Below the pieces are notes generated by a model, which was given only the letters and a program-made list of their open reading frames with translations, searched no databases and was not told the origin of the DNA. This document shows positions 44,569 to 56,184 of a stretch of 64,000 nt of DNA, piece after piece. This stretch comes from Plenodomus lindquistii (taxonomy: Eukaryota > Ascomycota > Dothideomycetes > Pleosporales > Leptosphaeriaceae). Position 1 is the first letter of the stretch. The number at the start of each line of letters is the position of its first letter. The translations under genes were made by a program, and so were the position numbers. The stretch lies in NCBI GenBank assembly GCA_025504975.1, contig JANUWI010000003.1:1674001-1738000 (forward strand), given 5' to 3'.

Positions 44569-46305
44569 TCACGACGACGCATTACCCCCCTTGCACCCCT
44601 TGATTCCCGGATCACAACACTGCTTCGCATTTCCACAGCTATCCGGGCACTCGAGCAGACACGCATCTGGTCCGCCCTTGACACTAGGATTCTTGCTGCT
44701 ACTGCCAACATCCTCAGGGCTGCTCTCATCGCTTCCGGCAGCAGAGTGATCATGGCTAGCATTGAGGCAAAACTCGGGTTGAATGGTAGAAGAATGAATA
44801 CCGTATTCATGCAGACACTCGCGAATCTGCTTGGCGAGATCCATGTAGCGCGCCGAACCTTCGTCCTTGAAGTCGAATTCGACCTGCACGTGGAGCGATG
44901 CAATGAGCTTGGTATCGGAGAGTTGCCAGACATGCAGGTGGTGGCAGGATATGATGCCGGAGAGGTCGCTAATATCCTCCTTAATGTCGTCAATGGAGAG
45001 GTGTTCGGGGACCGCTTGTAGGAGAATACGGGAGGCGGCTTTGCAGAGGGGGAGGGCGGAGAGCAGGATGATGACGGTAATGAGGAGGGAGACGGCGGGG
45101 TCAGCGTAGAAGCGCCAGGAAAAGTCCGTCTTCCAGATGAAGAGGGCAGTGGCAATGACGCCAATGTTGCCGAGGGCATCGCCCATGACGTGCAAAAAGA
45201 CACCGCGCATGTTGAGGTCAGCGTGCGAGTGGCCGTGACCTCCGCTGGCTTGGGCTTCCTTGGGCTGCTTGTGGTTGTGGTCCTTGTGGAGATCCTTTTT
45301 GGGAGGGCCGTGTGAATGCGAATGTGAGTGGGAATGATTGTGCGAGCCGTTGCCTTTGGGCTTGGCCAACAGAGGAGATTGCTCGGTAGCTTCTTCCTCG
45401 GCACCAGTGTCGTCCTCGTCGTCTGCTTCGTCGTGTTCTTGGGCACGCGAAGACTCGATGATGCTGTTTCGAAACGACGAAGGGTGAACATAAATCTCGT
45501 CCAAGGTGGAATAGTTTCGCGACTGTGACCGGGTGTGGCGCCTAGCCTTCTTTCCAGACAAAGACAAACGGCGCCTTCCGGCCTCTGCAGTGGAGCTATT
45601 CTCGTGGGCCTTGGAGGGCGATTGTGTGATATTGGAGGGAAAAGCAACGCGATTCTGGGGGAGGACATCTGCAATGTTGCCGCCCTCGTCGGCCACTGCA
45701 TGGTCGTGTGCATCGACTCCGTGGGAGTGAGAGTGGCCCTCTTCGGCATGCGAATGCTCGTCGTGTCCGTGCGAGTGGCCGCCGTGGCCGTGGCCGTGGT
45801 CGTGAAAGAGGAAGAGGCCGATGATATTGGACGCGAGGCCCATGGAGCCGACGATTAGGATGAGCTTGGGTTGTGAGACTTCTTGGGGTTCGACGAATCG
45901 CTGAATGGCTTCGAGGAAGATGGAGAGGCAGAGAGCGACGAGGAAGACGCCATTGACAAGGGCACCCAGTGTTTCGGCGCGTTGCCACTGTGTCTTGTTA
46001 GTATTGACGTGTATACATTACATGGAGTCGTACGTACGCCATAGGTATATGTCTTGGAGTTGTTCTTTTGGTTGGCGACCTTGACTGCCCACAGTCCGAC
46101 GAGCAACGAGATGACATCGTTTAGCTGCGCCCATTCTTAGCAAAATCGCCCTCTCGGCGTCAGCAGTCGGGCAACATACCATGTGAAACGAATCTGCAAC
46201 CAGGGCCAGTGAGTGGACTGCATAGCCCACGACGAGTTCGAGGAAGAAAAAGGCCGTGTCAATGGCCAGCAAAATCATGATCCGCGTCGACTTGGAGAGC
46301 CCCAT
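44569..46305 (-). CDS. vacuolar zinc/cobalt CDF carrier, Zrc1/Cot1 type
   Basis: Exons 46305-46180, 46124-46038 and 45987-44569, 543 aa; introns 55 and 50 nt. The opening MGLSKSTRIMILLAIDTAFF and the helix-2 block VHSLALVADSFHMLNDVISL (metal ligands His/Asp) match Zrc1. Helix 5 carries HVMGDALGNIGVI, the second HxxxD metal site. Between helices 4 and 5 lies a long His-rich loop in two parts (HDHGHGHGGHSHGHDEHSH near 133-152 and HNHSHSHSHSHG near 285). The cytosolic ferredoxin-like domain follows (IISCHHLHVWQLSDTKLIAS). Such carriers exchange Zn2+ or Co2+ for H+ into the vacuole. Odd: the last 33 residues hold six cysteines spaced C-x3-C-x3-C-x5-CC-x6-C, which may add a cytosolic metal site. 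Confidence 0.94.
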
Positions 46306-47219
46306 GACTGCGATTTCGGAGGCGCAAATGGCGCGATTGGCAACGAGGAGCAAGTGCGCGTCGAGGGCTTTCTTCTGGCCTGCTGGCCGTGTGACGTGTG
46401 AGGACGCGACAGTCACGAGGGGGGGCAGCAAGGCGACTGTTGTTTGAATGAGGGGCGATGTGGTGCGATGGGTGGGGGGGGGAAAGATGGGCGGATAGTC
46501 ACGATTTGGGAGTCGCGAATGCAGCAGATTAGGAAGCATGTGGCGGCTGCCCATTGCGTCAGGGGGGCCCATGCGGCCTATCCTCCGCACTAGCCTAGAC
46601 ATTGCCGCATTTCTCCCTCAAACTCCCCCAGCCACGGCATCCCCGCCTGCCAAACTGCTTGTTGTTTCAGCCTTGGCCCTGTTTGCAAACCTTGGTAATC
46701 GTCGTCTTTCCGAGTACCGTGTTGGACTACATCATGCTGATGGTCAAACTTTGAGAGTCTAGATATCAGCTTGTCAAGTCGGACCTGTATGCGCATCATC
46801 TAATCTGATTTCAAATCATCTCGGGCAGCTCTTGGTTCTCAGTCTAGAATCATACTTGTTGGAACATGGTCCCTATGCTATAATTCGCTAATCCTGCACA
46901 AGTCAGATCCAACTCGCTTCGCAAACATTCATGTTACAAACTGCGCTTTGCTGGGACACTTGGCATATATTTGGACAGACACACAATTGCCCATCAAACA
47001 TTTCAAAACATGGTCCGAAATTCTTATACCACATCACGTCTGTCGAATTGATCATGTTCGCTACGCTGCCGACAGAGTTCGCCGCTGGTGTCTCCACCAA
47101 GATCTGGGCTGTCCTCGCTTGTCAGCCAGCCATGTACCTCGTGAATCGCAATGGCGCTCAGCTGCATGTTCATTGATATAGTCCATGTACCCATAATGGG
47201 TGTTGACATGTATCCTTCA
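46306..47219. other. intergenic, zinc-carrier promoter / DUF202 3' end
   Basis: About 900 bp. Upstream DNA of the zinc carrier, with a G-run near 46470-46480. No supported gene or repeat. Confidence 0.4.
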
Positions 47220-48046
47220 CTAACCATCAAAATACGTCTTGTCAATATCCACACCCAACACCAGCGCAAATGTACCCACCAGAAGCTATCACCAAATCAG
47301 CCACCGTCTTCATTACACACAACATCACAGTATAACACTACTCACCAACACACTCAACCCCATGACCGCCAACACCTCCCACCCCCCCGTCAACGTCTTG
47401 CCTCCCAAAAGCAACCTTTGTATCCTCCAAAACCTCACCGCCCCAATCAACAAAACCACAATCGCCATGCCAATAAACACTGCGCTCAACGGCCTACCAA
47501 TAACATGGAAGCCATAGTTTCCATTCGGCGTCGGCGAGTGCTGAAGGTGGAATAGCTGCGCTATCAAAACACCAGTCATGACGAGGATGAGCGAGGTGCG
47601 GAGGTAGCCGAGAAACGTGCGTTCGAGTGCTGTGCAGGACGTCAGCAATTTACTGGGACTTGTAAAGGAATGGTCTGCTATTTACCCAAATGGTCTCTAT
47701 ACGCGCCCTCTTCTAGCGAGGGACAGACGTGTGTTGTCCAGAACATCACAATGGAATTATGCCATTGGGCTTGTCCGTTGGTTTCACTTGGGGCAGATAT
47801 ATGGCGTCGCAATGCCTCTTGCGAAGCGCGTTGGAATGGCGCATCGTGTGCTGTCTCTGCCACTTGATCCGTGTCTACGCTGCGCCTGGAACCTCGACGC
47901 GTCGGTTCAAGCTCAAATGATACGCGGCGTCGTTCGTACTGCACCACTTCTTCAGAGTCGGGATGCGCTTTGACAGAGGTGTGCGCGTGGAGGGTTGTAT
48001 ATGGGTTGTCGTTGGCGCTCGACTGGGAAGGAGCTGGGTCGGTCAT
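47220..48046 (-). CDS. DUF202 small membrane protein
   Basis: Exons 48046-47686, 47629-47346 and 47285-47220, 236 aa; introns of 56 and 60 nt, GT-AG. Residues 1-115 are hydrophilic and Ser/Arg-rich. The DUF202 core begins at the first splice: YRDHLALERTFLGYLRTSL, then three membrane spans (ILVMTGVLIAQLF, PLSAVFIGMAIVVLLIGAVR, and a last helix completed only by exon 3, VLLLVGTFALVLGVD). The third exon of 21 codons is needed to finish helix 3 and ends KTYFDG. DUF202 proteins are widespread; in fungi some resemble the Vtc1 membrane module, but the role of this one is not known. The N-terminal position of the conserved LERTFLGYLRTSL is typical. Confidence 0.88.
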
Positions 48047-48592
48047 GGGCAGGATTGTGAAGAGGTTGTGTGCGCGGTTGTAAATTGTGCAGACATGTTG
48101 CAACGTAGACTACACCACAATCGGTGAATGTAAAGAGGATAGGAGCAAACAGTCTTCTTGGTAGAGAAGACTAGTGGGGCAGACATTGGTATGTCACTGA
48201 GCTGCAGGGGAGCTTTATCGATTGTAACAGCTCAGTGCCTTGAGCGGCTCTAGGTTAGTCGCAAAAGTGGGAAATCAACCGAGTACAGTATTGTGTACAA
48301 CACAATACATTATCCTCTACGTGAGACTGTATTCTCTAGAATTGTATACAACTACCGCTGTAGTGAGTCTACGAGTACCCAAGTTTCTAGGGTGAGGTTC
48401 TGTTTTTTGTTGCGTGGAGATGAAAGGCTTGTTGCTGACCTGTCTTCACATTATGGTATATTTCCTGGTTTTCCGACGAACCGCGAGAGTGGGAGACTGT
48501 GGTGTTACAGCCATGGGCCGACTGTTATATTTGAAAAATCAAGTGTATACGCTCAGACTTTGATGTATATGTTGTTCAGAATAACGCGCCGC
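48047..48592. other. intergenic, DUF202 promoter / glycine-rich gene 3' end
   Basis: About 550 bp. AT-rich around 48280-48580. Upstream DNA of the DUF202 gene. No further feature seen. Confidence 0.4.
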
Positions 48593-49801
48593 TTACTTCA
48601 TAAACTTGCTGGCAATATTGAGCAGGCCTCCAAGACCACCAGAGCTGGCACCGCTACCTCCACCACTGGCATTGCCCTTGAGGTAAAACTTGAGCGCCAA
48701 TTGAGCGGCTTGAGCAATGGCATCTTGCTTTGTCGCTCCAGGATCCTTAAAGTATTAGCAATGTTTCTCTCGAACTCGTCATGCAGTACTCACAGTCTTG
48801 CCTTGACTCTGCTGCTGATCAAACAATTGCGCAGCCTGTCCCATGGCCATGCCGATAAACTTGTTTTGTCCGCCCTTGGCGTCCTCGCTGCTACCGCCCT
48901 GGTACATTTTCAACGCCTGCATAGCAGCAGCGGCTCCGACATTGTTTGAGCTAGCTTGCTGGCCACCCTCATGACCGCCGCCATTGCCATAAAATTTTTC
49001 GTGCTGGCGGACAGCATCGTCCTCATCCACGTCCTCATCCTTGAGCTTGTCCTTGTTCCCAGCAAGTAAGCCGAGAGCCATGCTGAACAGATTTGAATCG
49101 CCAGAGTCGCCAGCCGATGAGGAGGCATGCTTCGCGGCGTCTGAAAACTCGTCTGAGCCACCGTATCCTGCATAGCTGCCACCTCCGTACGATGAGGGCT
49201 GGCCACCCTGATGCTGGACCCCGTGTTGACCCTGGCTTTGGCCTTGACCTCCACCGTAGCCTCCTGAGCCGTAAGTGTCGTGGCCACCAGAAGGTCGGTC
49301 GCCATATCCACCAGACTCTTGACGGCGGTCGTCGCCACCATAGCCTCCACTGGGACGATCGTCTTGACGACCGCCTCCATATCCACCCTGGTTGCCGCCA
49401 CCATATCCACTGCTCTCCTGGCGCCTGTCGTCTCCGTATCCACCGCCTTCCTGGCGCCTGTCATTTCCATAGCCTCCGCTCTCTTGACGTCTATCATCCC
49501 CATATCCACCACCACCTCCATGACGTTGCTCGCCATACTCTTCTCTCCTATCATTGCCACCTAGAGCTGGCCCACCATAGCCACCCTCCTGGGTTCTTCC
49601 GCCACCATATTGTTCCTGGCGTCCTCCACCATACTCCTGGTTACCCCCACCATAACCACCGCCCTGGCGGTCATCCTGGCCGTAGCCCTCGTTGCGTCGC
49701 TCACCACCGCCATAGCCGCCTTCGCCTCGACGCTCGTCATCACGGCCTCCACCGTAGCCACCAGAGTTTCCGTATTCGCGGCGGTCGTCGTTGTAGGACA
49801 T
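48593..49801 (-). CDS. glycine/tyrosine/arginine-rich protein, 'beta-flanking' (DUF7721) type
   Basis: Exons 49801-48794 and 48745-48593, 386 aa, 48-nt GT-AG intron. Residues 1-230 are low-complexity, built of loose repeats of GGYGDDRRQES and GGYGGG, rich in Gly, Tyr, Arg and Gln. The C-terminal 150 residues are helical and conserved in fungi: SDEFSDAAKHASSSAGDSGD, then NLFSMALGLLAGNK, then AAAAMQALKMYQGG, then GMAMGQAAQLFDQQQ, and after the splice KQDAIAQAAQLALKFYLKG ending NIASKFMK. I recall Aspergillus relatives annotated as beta-flanking protein; their function is unknown. The arrangement (disordered Gly/Tyr/Arg domain plus helical module) suggests self-association, an inference only. Upstream in-frame codons lack an ATG, so 49801 is the natural start. 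Confidence 0.85.
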
Positions 49802-51375
49802 TTTGTGTGTGGGGTTTTGTTGTTTTTCGCTCGACGCCACGAAAGTTGTGTGGGGGGATGAGGATGTATGCACGAGAAATTACAAGGTTGGCTTACAAGT
49901 TGTAGGTGTGTGTATGTCGATTGTTGTTGCGGGATGTGAAGAACTAGCTGTAGCTGTGCTTGAATAACCCCTCCATGCCCTACCCCACATTGGTGACGTA
50001 TCCCTGCACCACGAGTCAAGGCTGCATACTTGGCTTGGATTCACGTTGCAGTGGAAACACTCATGTGCGTCATTCAGTTTGACGTCAAATGTTGAGACAA
50101 TGCATTGTTGATTGGTCGTGATTTGGGCTTAACAACATCAATGGAAGTGTTGTAAAAACGCCCCTCATCACTACCGTGATTCGTCGCTGTCAACGTCAGT
50201 CTTTAAAGTGGAACTCAAAAGGTAGACCTGCAGCAGACATTGATCAGGCACCGCCAAACCGGTCATAGTCCATCATCACAACGATACACTCATGTACTAT
50301 GGATGCTATGCAAATATCAACTTGTCATGCGAGATGTATTCACTCATGTGTAAACACCATTGGCTCGTATGCCGTCTTCCAAACACTACCACAAGGATCC
50401 CAAAAGTAATGTTGAGGGCGTGGGAAACTGGTTGGAGGAACAAGATGAAGAGTTGAAGAGCTTGCGGATTGAAAGTCGTTTGGCTGTGGGATGAAGAGTG
50501 GAATTTCTACGTGATGAACTCTAGAGCGACATGAGATACTTCAAAGTCTAACATGCTGCATATTCCTTCTTTTGTTGACAATGGATTAATCTTGTACTAC
50601 TGCGACAATATACACGGCAGTCAATCGTAATGTGTAGATTGTAGTGCTTGTTCGCTAGAGTATACCTTGAGCTTTTACCAAGCTTTGCGCGGGTACACGC
50701 AACCGTCCTAGAACACTACTGTACAGATGGTAACCTTAATTACCGCCGCATCACATCAGAATTTAACAGTCTTGCATGAACGCGTGTTTGCGGGGAGACT
50801 GTGGCAGTGGCATTGGAAGCCCCGCCAGAAGAAAAAGTCGTGAACGCACAGACCCATGGGCGCTCGTGCTGACGACCCGATCGTTCCGTCATGTCATGTC
50901 TCACTCAACACCTCCTCTGCGACTCCACAGCACTCTATACTGTCGTCCGACATTAGATCTCTCGATTGCTTGGGGCACTGTGTACAACTCCATGTTGTCG
51001 ACCTGCTGACTCTCGACGTAGTCTGCCATTGTGATCTATCGCTGGGCTACTCAGGGGTCGAGTTCTCCAGGCCACACAACCTAGCGCTCGTATTGGCAGC
51101 CGTTTTCAGCTACTGGCTACCAACTTGGTGCGAGTTTATTTATGGCTGTGGTAATTCTCGTATTTTCCGCGCGTTACTCACACCCGATTGCTCAAGTCAC
51201 TTGTTTCCAGTCCAATCATTGCTAGTTGATACGAGGCGTACGATAGCTCAGCGCGTCCTACGTCTTTCATAATTCATCCTCGCAGTTTCCCTTCATGCAC
51301 GACCATCTCCACCACAACCACACTCGTTTACTACCAGCAAACAATCGAAACGCTCTCCAGCAACCACTCGCAGCC
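49802..51375. other. intergenic, 1.6 kb, with one small open frame
   Basis: Divergent promoter region between the glycine-rich gene and the Ser-rich tail-anchored gene. A 41-codon frame at 50369-50494 (+) is described separately. AT-rich near 50500-50680. No RNA gene or transposon seen. Confidence 0.4.
50369..50494 (+). CDS. possible small open frame (41 aa)
   Basis: Starts MPSSKHYHKDPKSNVEGVGN and continues with a charged helix (WLEEQDEELKSLRIESRL). The composition is unlike random translation of intergenic DNA. It is isolated, has no recognisable relatives, and may be a chance frame or the relic of a longer gene. Confidence 0.2.
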   Translation: MPSSKHYHKDPKSNVEGVGNWLEEQDEELKSLRIESRLAVG

Positions 51376-52032
51376 ATGTCGTCTACTTCAGCTACAACTA
51401 CCTACTCTTTTAGCTACACGACCTTTTCCAATCCAACACCAGTTCCATTCACAAGACCCTCCGAGTTTCCCACCATCTTCTCTTTTGGCAGCGCAGTTGG
51501 CTGCACCTCGAATACCGCATCCGCCACTGCCTCGGCGCAGCCTTCCAACGCACCTCTTCTGAACCCCACCGGCCGCGAAGCCGCCTGCGTCATCAGCAAC
51601 GATGCCGAAGTCAACGACCACGCCTTTTGGGATCTGTACGCATGCTGCAAGGGTGGCAACATGGATGCGTTTGGCGACCCGATGCTCTGCACCGCGCAGT
51701 GCACGCCTCAAGACGGACAAACATGGGCCGAATTGGGCGAGTGCCTGAGCGAGAGAGTGGAGGTGGTAGTGTGCAAGCCTAATCAGGCCGAGATTGGATC
51801 TGGAGCCACGCAGACTGCTAGCACATCGTCGGCGCGTTCCTCGGCATCAGCAAGTGGAACACCGAGTGCAAGTGCCTCGCAAAGTGGCAGTGTGAGCGCC
51901 AGTAGCGTGGTTCAGGCCAGTGGCTCGAGTGCCGCGACCAGCTTGAATGCGGCACCGGCAACCACTTCCAAGGCAGGGCTTGTAGTCTTTGGCATTTTGG
52001 CGCTGGGATCTGCTGCTGGCATGCTCTTATAG
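51376..52032 (+). CDS. Ser/Ala-rich protein with cysteine core and C-terminal hydrophobic tail
   Basis: Single exon, 218 aa. Residues 1-60 are Ser/Thr/Phe/Pro-rich. A core of about 95 residues has nine cysteines in patterns GCTSN, ACVIS, ACCKGG, LCTAQC, ECL and VCKP, which suggests disulfides. Then comes a Ser/Ala stalk (ASTSSARSSASASGTPSASA) and a final hydrophobic helix (GLVVFGILALGSAAGMLL) at the very C-terminus. The stalk plus tail is what GPI-anchored cell-wall proteins show, but no N-terminal signal peptide follows the ATG at 51376. An in-frame ATG at 51295 adds a His-rich, non-hydrophobic leader, so an unseen upstream exon or non-classical targeting is possible. I do not recognise the family. 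Confidence 0.7.
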   Translation: MSSTSATTTYSFSYTTFSNPTPVPFTRPSEFPTIFSFGSAVGCTSNTASATASAQPSNAPLLNPTGREAACVISNDAEVNDHAFWDLYACCKGGNMDAFGDPMLCTAQCTPQDGQTWAELGECLSERVEVVVCKPNQAEIGSGATQTASTSSARSSASASGTPSASASQSGSVSASSVVQASGSSAATSLNAAPATTSKAGLVVFGILALGSAAGMLL

Positions 52033-53163
52033 GCCCGAGGCAGGGCATAGTTGCAAAGAGGTGAACAACTTTAGTCTTTCGAGTCGAATTGCAAGGGCCA
52101 ATCAGTCGACACTTTTGCTGGTCATGTGTATTCTTTGACGCTGCTCATCACTTGCTTTATCAAACCATTTCTATTCTCGCTTTGCCTTGTCGTCAATCCA
52201 TGTTTTTCAACACCATCAGTTTCATCTCCATTAGGCGCTCACCCGGCGGCACGTATTTCGGGTATTGGAACCTATCCCGCATATGCAATTTGAAATGCCT
52301 CCTTTTCTGGTCCCTCGTGTGGCTCAAAAGTACAGTCTGCCACTTTTGTCCTGTGTCGACGTCTTGAGCGTTTTGTGTACCTTGAGATTACACCTCACGA
52401 CCTCGTCAACGTTTCGTACATCATTCCACACACTAATCATTACTCTGCAGCAGTGACATTCATCGGAGAGACCTCGAATCCATAACATGTCCGCATACTC
52501 TTGCCTTCTGTGGTGGAAAATGTATCGTGTGGGGGCTGCGCCGCACCCTTACATGCGCCACATGTTTCCCCATTATCGTGAAGCGCTCATGGCTGTCAGG
52601 ATCGGGCCGCACGGCAAACCTAATTCCAAGGCAGAGATGCAGGAGACATGCACACGTGGTACCATTTTCAGTACGTGCGAAAAAGTCTGTGGTCGCGTAG
52701 ACCATGCAAGTGCTCTACCTGCATCCCCCGCCTACGGCGTCTCGCTATTGAACGCCTCCATTGATAGTATGCATCGATGAATCTGAGACGCGCACTGAAA
52801 GGAACATTGCCAGTTCAGCGCTTGGTCGTGCTGTCTCCGAAACTTTGGACAAAACGATATTCACTACGCTCATTGCAGTCAATGGGACTGTTTGGTAGAC
52901 GTCGCGCTTAGGCAGGCTCAAACTGAGCGGAAATGATTGGTCTTGGATCAATCTTGTCAAAGTATGTCGATTCCAACGACTAAAAGGAAACGAGTCCCTC
53001 ACTTTCCGTTTCCAGATGCATCGATGCAAGGACTACAAAAGCTACCCTTTTTCTCAATATCAAGACTACGACAGCTCATTACCATTCTCACATCAGTCCT
53101 GGAGACTGTTCGTTACAGCTCAATTCACTTCCACTTCCATTTACTCATCTTTACAAATTCAAA
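52033..53163. other. intergenic, 1.1 kb
   Basis: 3' region of the Ser-rich protein gene and promoter/leader of the dynamin-like gene (pyrimidine-rich from 53080 to 53160). Short frames here are not convincing. Confidence 0.4.
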
Positions 53164-55728
53164 ATGGCACAAGATCATGTCAAGGTCGACACACTTGACC
53201 AACTTCAGACCCCTCAACAAGTCGAATTGCTGGACAAGATCGACGAGCTCCGCCACTCCGGCTTGGAAAACTACAAAATCAGTCTACCACAATTGATTGT
53301 TTGTGGTGAGCAGTCCTCGGGCAAAAGTTCTTTGCTCGAAGGATTGACTCGCCTTCGTTTTCCTACCAAAGAGACCAAATGCACCGCCTTTGCTACAGAA
53401 GTGGTACTCAGGAGAGCCACGGACATCAAGATAATCTGTTCCATCATACCAGGTGGTTCGAGATCACCACCTGAAGTGGATGAACTCAAAGAGTTTCTGC
53501 GTACTTATGAATCTCGAGCCGAATTCCCCTTTGAGCGTGTTCTCAGCGATGCTTGGGACGCCATGGCACCAAATGGCCCACGCAACAATGGCGACTTTTT
53601 CCATGATGTCTTGCGCGTCCAGGTTTCTGGCCCTGATCTTCCCTCCTTGACCATTGTGGATCTCCCTGGCATAATCGCAAACCAACTCGAAGGCGGCAAT
53701 GGTCCAGAAGAAGTTCGCAAACTAGTCACGCGCTACATGAGCGTCGAAAAGTCCATTATCCTGGCCGTAGTACCGGGGAACAACGATCCAGAGAATCAAG
53801 ACATCTTCACCTACCTCAAGCAGTATGATCCAGACCGGGTGCGAACTCTGGGCATCATCACCAAGCCAGACAAGGTTGAACAAGGTGGCGACAATGAAAA
53901 GGAAATGATCAAGCTGGCCAAAAACCAACGGTGGCCACTGAAGCTTGGATGGCATGCGGTCAAGAATCGTAGCTTTACCACGCGTAACCACACTGACGCT
54001 GAGCGCGATGCTCATGAACTGTCCTTTTTTAGTAGTGGCGTCTGGTCTTTGTTTCCCAAACAAGACACTGGCATCGCGGCGCTCAGGACAAAACTATCAC
54101 GCGTGTTGCTCCAGCACATTTCCAATGAACTCCCTGGCTTGATCATTCAAGTCGAGAGCGCTACTAGAGACACAAAAGCAAGCTTGAAAGCGCTCGGTGA
54201 TGCGCGCGACTCCATTTCCAAGCAACGCAGCTACCTCACCATTCACGCCGAGGAGTTTCAATCCCTCACCAGAGACGCTTTGCGAGGAGTCTATAGCAGT
54301 CGCTTCTTTACCCTGGGTTCCCTGGATGAACAGGCTTCGTCTCGACTGCGCACAGAGATTCAAAATCTAAACTTGGCCTATGTCCATGTAATGTACAGCA
54401 GAGGTCACACGTGGAACATTTCTGCAGAGCATGCACTCGACTCGACGAGGACGTTGACACATGTCGGAACTTCTCCAACCGTTCAAGAGTACGAAAAGTG
54501 CTTTACGCCCCCGAAAAGTGTAAATCGCTCCGACTTCCTAGAGTCCCACATTGGCGGCTACGTTCGTCGGAGCCGTCCTGCAGGACTGCCATCCATTGTC
54601 AATCCCTGGGTCATTGGCGAAGTGTTTCGCGAGCAAGCCAAATCATGGAACGACATTGCCCACCATCATCTCAATCGTGTCTTTGTTGCCATGAAACAAT
54701 ACATCAAGGACGCCTTGGAATCTTTAATGGACTCCAGGACATGTCGACTGCTAATGCTCAAGCAGATACAGCCAGAGCTCGATCGACGCTGGCGCAATGT
54801 TGACGTCAAACTGGAGGAACTGTTGGCGCCATATGAACATCAAGATCCAGTAACCTATGACCCGAGCTTCATTGCTGAGCTTGAAGAGGTTCGCAACGCC
54901 CGCTACAATGCCAAGTTGAACAAGACGGACCTCGGCGGTGGTGCAAGAGGCTTTGGCCAGTCGGCAGATGTGTCCTACCACAGGAACGCCTCACGCAGTC
55001 TCTTGACGGAGTCGCTCGACGACTTTACCAATTCTGAAATTCTCGATCTCATGCAGACTTATTACAAGGTTCGCTAGGTACTTTATCTCCAGAGTACCAG
55101 CTAACGCCCTCCAGCGCGCCATTGCCGTCTTCACCAACAATGTGGCTATACTCGCCATTGAAAATTGTTTGATCAAGGATTTAACAGCCATCTTCTCCCC
55201 ATCTTTAATCATGGGATTGGACGACGAGCAGGTCCAGGCCATTGCCGCAGAATCGGACGAGATGCGCCAGGAGCGCACAGAACTCGCCAAAAAACTCGAC
55301 GTTCTTTCAAGTGGTGCGCGTATCCTTCACGAACACATGGGTGGGTCACACCTTACCTACTTTACTACTCGCTGTCGCTAAACACCATACCAGCAATGAC
55401 ACCTCAGATTTGCATCAAAAAGCCTGCTGCATCACCAACCAGGCCAACTGTCGGGGTGATGAGACCTCTTACACCGGAATCTCAGATTTCAGATGATGGA
55501 GTGCGATTCCACAAGCATGATGCAGATGACTTGAGCGCCAAGTTTAACCAGCTGGCGGTCACACCTCCTCCTTCTAGGTCCACTTCGGCAACACGGTCAC
55601 ATCATCGTGTTGACTCGGCCATGACGACGCCGTCTGCACAGTACAAGGAACGCAGGCGCATTGCGCATAGTGTGTTTAGTGTTCCGAGATCTCCTGTAGC
55701 GGTTGACACGACGGATGATGATTTGTAG
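53164..55728 (+). CDS. dynamin-like large GTPase (fungal Mx/Vps1-like)
   Basis: Exons 53164-55068, 55115-55340 and 55394-55728, 821 aa. The GTPase domain shows G1 GEQSSGKSS (about 48-56), the switch-I threonine in KETKCTAFATEVVLRR, G3 DLPG and G4 TKPD. The dynamin middle domain follows; exon 2 completes it and gives a GED-like assembly segment (ALDDEQ-like LDDEQVQAIAAESDEMRQER, then LAKKLDVLSSG). No PH domain or TM is visible. The last 110 residues are Ser/Thr/Pro-rich and disordered. Fungal genomes carry many such Mx-like dynamins of unknown role, possibly in membrane remodelling or mitochondria/peroxisome division; I cannot choose. Intron 1 has an atypical donor (GTTCGC) but the frame and GED need it. 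An in-frame stop sits right after that donor, so unspliced transcripts would end early. Confidence 0.9.
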
Positions 55729-56184
55729 AGAGATTGAGAAATGGTCCGCTGATGAGGCTTTTTTGATGACTTGTGTCCAATTATACCTAGACTTGAGGAG
55801 AGTATGTTTTGAGATACCTTATTACTTTGCGATGATTTACTTTGCTATACGAGGGCCAGATACCGTTGTTAGTTACTAGCAGTTTCAAAAGATTTACGTC
55901 GTAGAAGAGTCCTGCAAGCAGAAGTAGCATTGCCATATAGACTCAGGCTTCGGAACGAGCACTCTTCAGGCGTTAGGTATAGACGCTGCTGGTATAATGC
56001 TCTGATTACCGTATATACTAGTGCCCTTGCTAAGCCTAGAGCGGAGATAAAGGTGAATTAGTACGACCGTACGCACGTTTGAGTGATGGATTACCGTTGC
56101 AGCGCTTTATACGCACATGAACGAAAGAACTTTACATGTTAATGGCACACACTACCGGTATAGGATGCACCTCAATCACATTCA
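55729..56184. other. AT-rich intergenic, possible transposon relic
   Basis: About 456 bp before the F-box gene, rich in TA and TTA. The minus strand at about 55930-56060 has a 40-codon open run (ALGLARALVYTVIRALYQQR) of transposase-like feel, but too short to assign. Confidence 0.3.

Noticed and set aside
44562..45749. Long Thr/Pro-rich minus-strand frame overlapping the zinc carrier
   Set aside because: It is the +1 shadow of the His-rich CDF coding sequence and has no family motif.
55930..56060. Transposase-like short minus-strand frame
   Set aside because: Only about 40 codons; too little to assign to any transposon family.
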